A model generated the notes under the pieces. It did no database searches. It saw nothing but the letters and a program-made list of their open reading frames with translations, and had not been told where the DNA came from. Both the position numbers and the translations under genes were made by a program. 64,000 nt of DNA. It comes from Paramarasmius palmivorus. Taxonomy: Eukaryota > Basidiomycota > Agaricomycetes > Agaricales > Marasmiaceae. Below, one piece after another: positions 62,193-64,000 of the stretch (the stretch's first letter is position 1; every line of letters begins with the position of its first letter). The stretch is taken from assembly GCA_037176845.1 (NCBI GenBank), contig JAYKXP010000001.1, positions 1,054,001 through 1,118,000 of the forward strand, written 5' to 3'.

Positions 62193-64000
62193 ATGTCTTC
62201 TGTCCTTCACACCGGTTTCACGAGCACAGATGACCATCATGAAGGCCTAAATCCTCCAGAAATCGACTTACATCTTCCGGTCAAAGAAAAAGAACGTGTT
62301 CGGCTAGAAATTCTACTCGACAAGGAATGCATCGAACTTAAGGGCACTGGTATTGACGTAGAACCTGCGTGGTTGTCTGGTCATGTCGCATTGCACCTTT
62401 CCGAGTCGACCAGTATCAAAGAAATAACACTGGTATTCAGAGGAAAGGCAAGGTTACCAGTACCTAGCCATGAAACGTGCGTTCATCTTGTCAAATTTCT
62501 TTCAATACTCTCACCATGGTTGCAGGATGTCCTTGAATTCATCGCCCCTGACGTACATCATATGCAACCATGAATGGTCTTTTCTTGAAGGCTCCAAAGG
62601 TCACTCGCACACCCTCAAGGCCGGGAAACATTTCTTTCCTTTTCAGCTTCAGCTTGGCGGAAGCCTGCCCTCCACCCTTTCGACTTCGTTATACGGAGGC
62701 GCTAGTATCGCGTACAAACTACGTGCACATGCTGTCCGACCCGGCCTTGCTCATAACCTCACCACTGTTCATCCTGTTGTTTTGATTCGTGGATTCGTCC
62801 CGGAGGCCCTCGAGTACCAGCAAACTCTCGAAATTGAGAATACATGGCCTGAAAAGGTCATGTACAGCATCATGATTCCGCATAAGGCTTGGGCAGCCGG
62901 TGACACCTTGACAGCCGTGGCCAAGTTCAGCCCTTTGCTGAAAGGAGTCGGCGTTCTTAATATCAACACTACTATCCACGAGACGGTTAAGATCTATGCA
63001 CGTGGGGGAGGCTACCAGGAGCATACTCGTGTTGTCGCCCGTAGCAAACATGAGATCATCGGTGGGAAGGCAGTCGAGGTGCAGGAACCAAGTCCAAATT
63101 GGAGTCGGTCCCATACGCCTGCACAGACACCTTCGGCCAATACGCCTTCGCTCTTTTCTGCTCATCGGGGTACGACCTCTTCAGGCGGCAGTTATTTCAC
63201 CTTCAATCCTCATCCGAATGCACCATCCACATCTACAAGTACTGCACAAGCCTCATCGTCGTCGCAACGTGGGGATCAGCCTACAGCAGGTCCCTCGTCA
63301 GGCGCAGCAACTTCATCTTCCGCACTATCCACGCCACCTCTCCCGTCCGGTTTTGAGTTGTCCCACGACGATATCGTTACGTATATCACCACGCCTCTAC
63401 CACCACACTCGATAACGCCAACGCATGCGCTGGATCCTATCAATGTATCTCACCGCATTCGATGGTCCATCCTCATCCTCAATCCCGATGGACACACCTC
63501 AGAACTTCGATGCTCACTTCCTTTACACCTTCTAGACTGGAGATTACTTGACGAAGCACGAACCCATACCGCTGCCACGCGTCGTCTTCTCATAGGCGGT
63601 GAGGAAGTCGAGAATGAAGATGATGAAGAGAATGAACTTCCCAGCTACAATGCTCACGTCAGAGATCGTGTAGCGAACATGTACCTACCCGAAAGTGCTA
63701 CCATGCGCGTACCTGTAGGTGCATGGAGTCCGAGTGCTGGAAGGTCAGGTGCTAGTTCACCCATGGAGGGGCCTGGTGGCTTGGATTCTACTAGTCTTGA
63801 TTGGGTTAATTCGGAACTCTTGCTTTCGATGAGTGAAGAACCCGAAGGTGCCTCACCGCAACCACCATTCCAACACATGCCATCGGGTAGCACAAACCAC
63901 TCACACCCTCATTCACCGGTTCTTACACCACCGGACTCCAGGCCTCCCTCGCGTGGTCGCTCATCACGGTCACATTCGACACCTACTTCACGTCGATCTT
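62193..64000 (+). CDS. arrestin-domain protein, 3' end beyond the window
   Basis: Fungal alpha-arrestin-like adaptor; such proteins recruit ubiquitin ligases to membrane transporters. Exon 1 (from ATG 62193) holds the arrestin N-fold (EIDLHLPVKEKERVRLEILL, WLSGHVALHLSES, ITLVFRGKARLPVP). A GTGCGT..GCAG intron (about 62480-62525) leads to exon 2: YIICNHEWSFLEGSKGHSHT, LKAGKHFFPFQLQL, GGASIAYKLRAHAVRPG. The arrestin C-fold follows (WPEKVMYSIMIPHKAWAAGD, LTAVAKFSPLLKGVGVL, INTTIHETVKIYARGGG) with a Ser/Thr-rich insert, then HRIRWSILILNPDGH and SELRCSLPLHLLD. LPSYNAHVRDRVANMYLPES, a motif like the PY/LPxY ligase-binding site of this family, precedes a Ser/Arg-rich tail. The frame is open at 64000, so the gene is cut by the window edge. 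Confidence 0.88.

Overview
This window is eukaryotic and reads as the genome of a mushroom-forming basidiomycete (Agaricomycetes). Genes are dense, lie on both strands and are cut by many short GT-AG introns (about 48-60 nt). Recognisable families are fungal: a Zn2Cys6 regulator, a CFEM protein, two glycoside hydrolases with fungal CBM1 cellulose-binding modules, and two Clp1-like proteins, a family I know from basidiomycete sexual development. I found no rRNA, tRNA, CRISPR or bacterial operon signal.

Left part (1-20.9 kb): mostly housekeeping. In order: a small proline-rich protein, the translesion polymerase REV1 (-), the lysosomal/vacuolar membrane protein Btn1/CLN3 (-), a large Zn2Cys6 regulator (-), a SAP-domain nuclear protein (-) and, divergent from it, a DUF4139 (mucoidy-inhibitor-like) protein (+).

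Middle part (21-51 kb): the accessory region. A CBM1-GH51 arabinofuranosidase (-) is followed by four same-strand aldo/keto reductase genes. Copies 2-4 sit in a direct repeat of about 2.9-3.0 kb that includes the promoters. A Clp1-like gene, a gene-poor stretch with orphan exons and a 173-bp tandem repeat, a fifth inverted reductase copy, a second Clp1-like gene and a CBM1-GH10 xylanase follow. The two secreted hemicellulases plus a reductase family of the aryl-alcohol dehydrogenase type suggest plant-biomass degradation; co-function is inference.

Right part (51.6-64 kb): housekeeping again. SSU72 phosphatase (-), a long Ser/Thr kinase (-) divergent from the splicing factor SYF2 (+), a tiny secreted CFEM protein (-), the NMD factor UPF3 (+), a proline-rich protein (+) and an arrestin-like protein (+) that runs off the right edge. 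RNA-processing and decay genes (SSU72, SYF2, UPF3) happen to be close together.

Exon joins were made by eye from splice signals and reading phase. Gene starts are the first suitable ATG. UTRs are not mapped.
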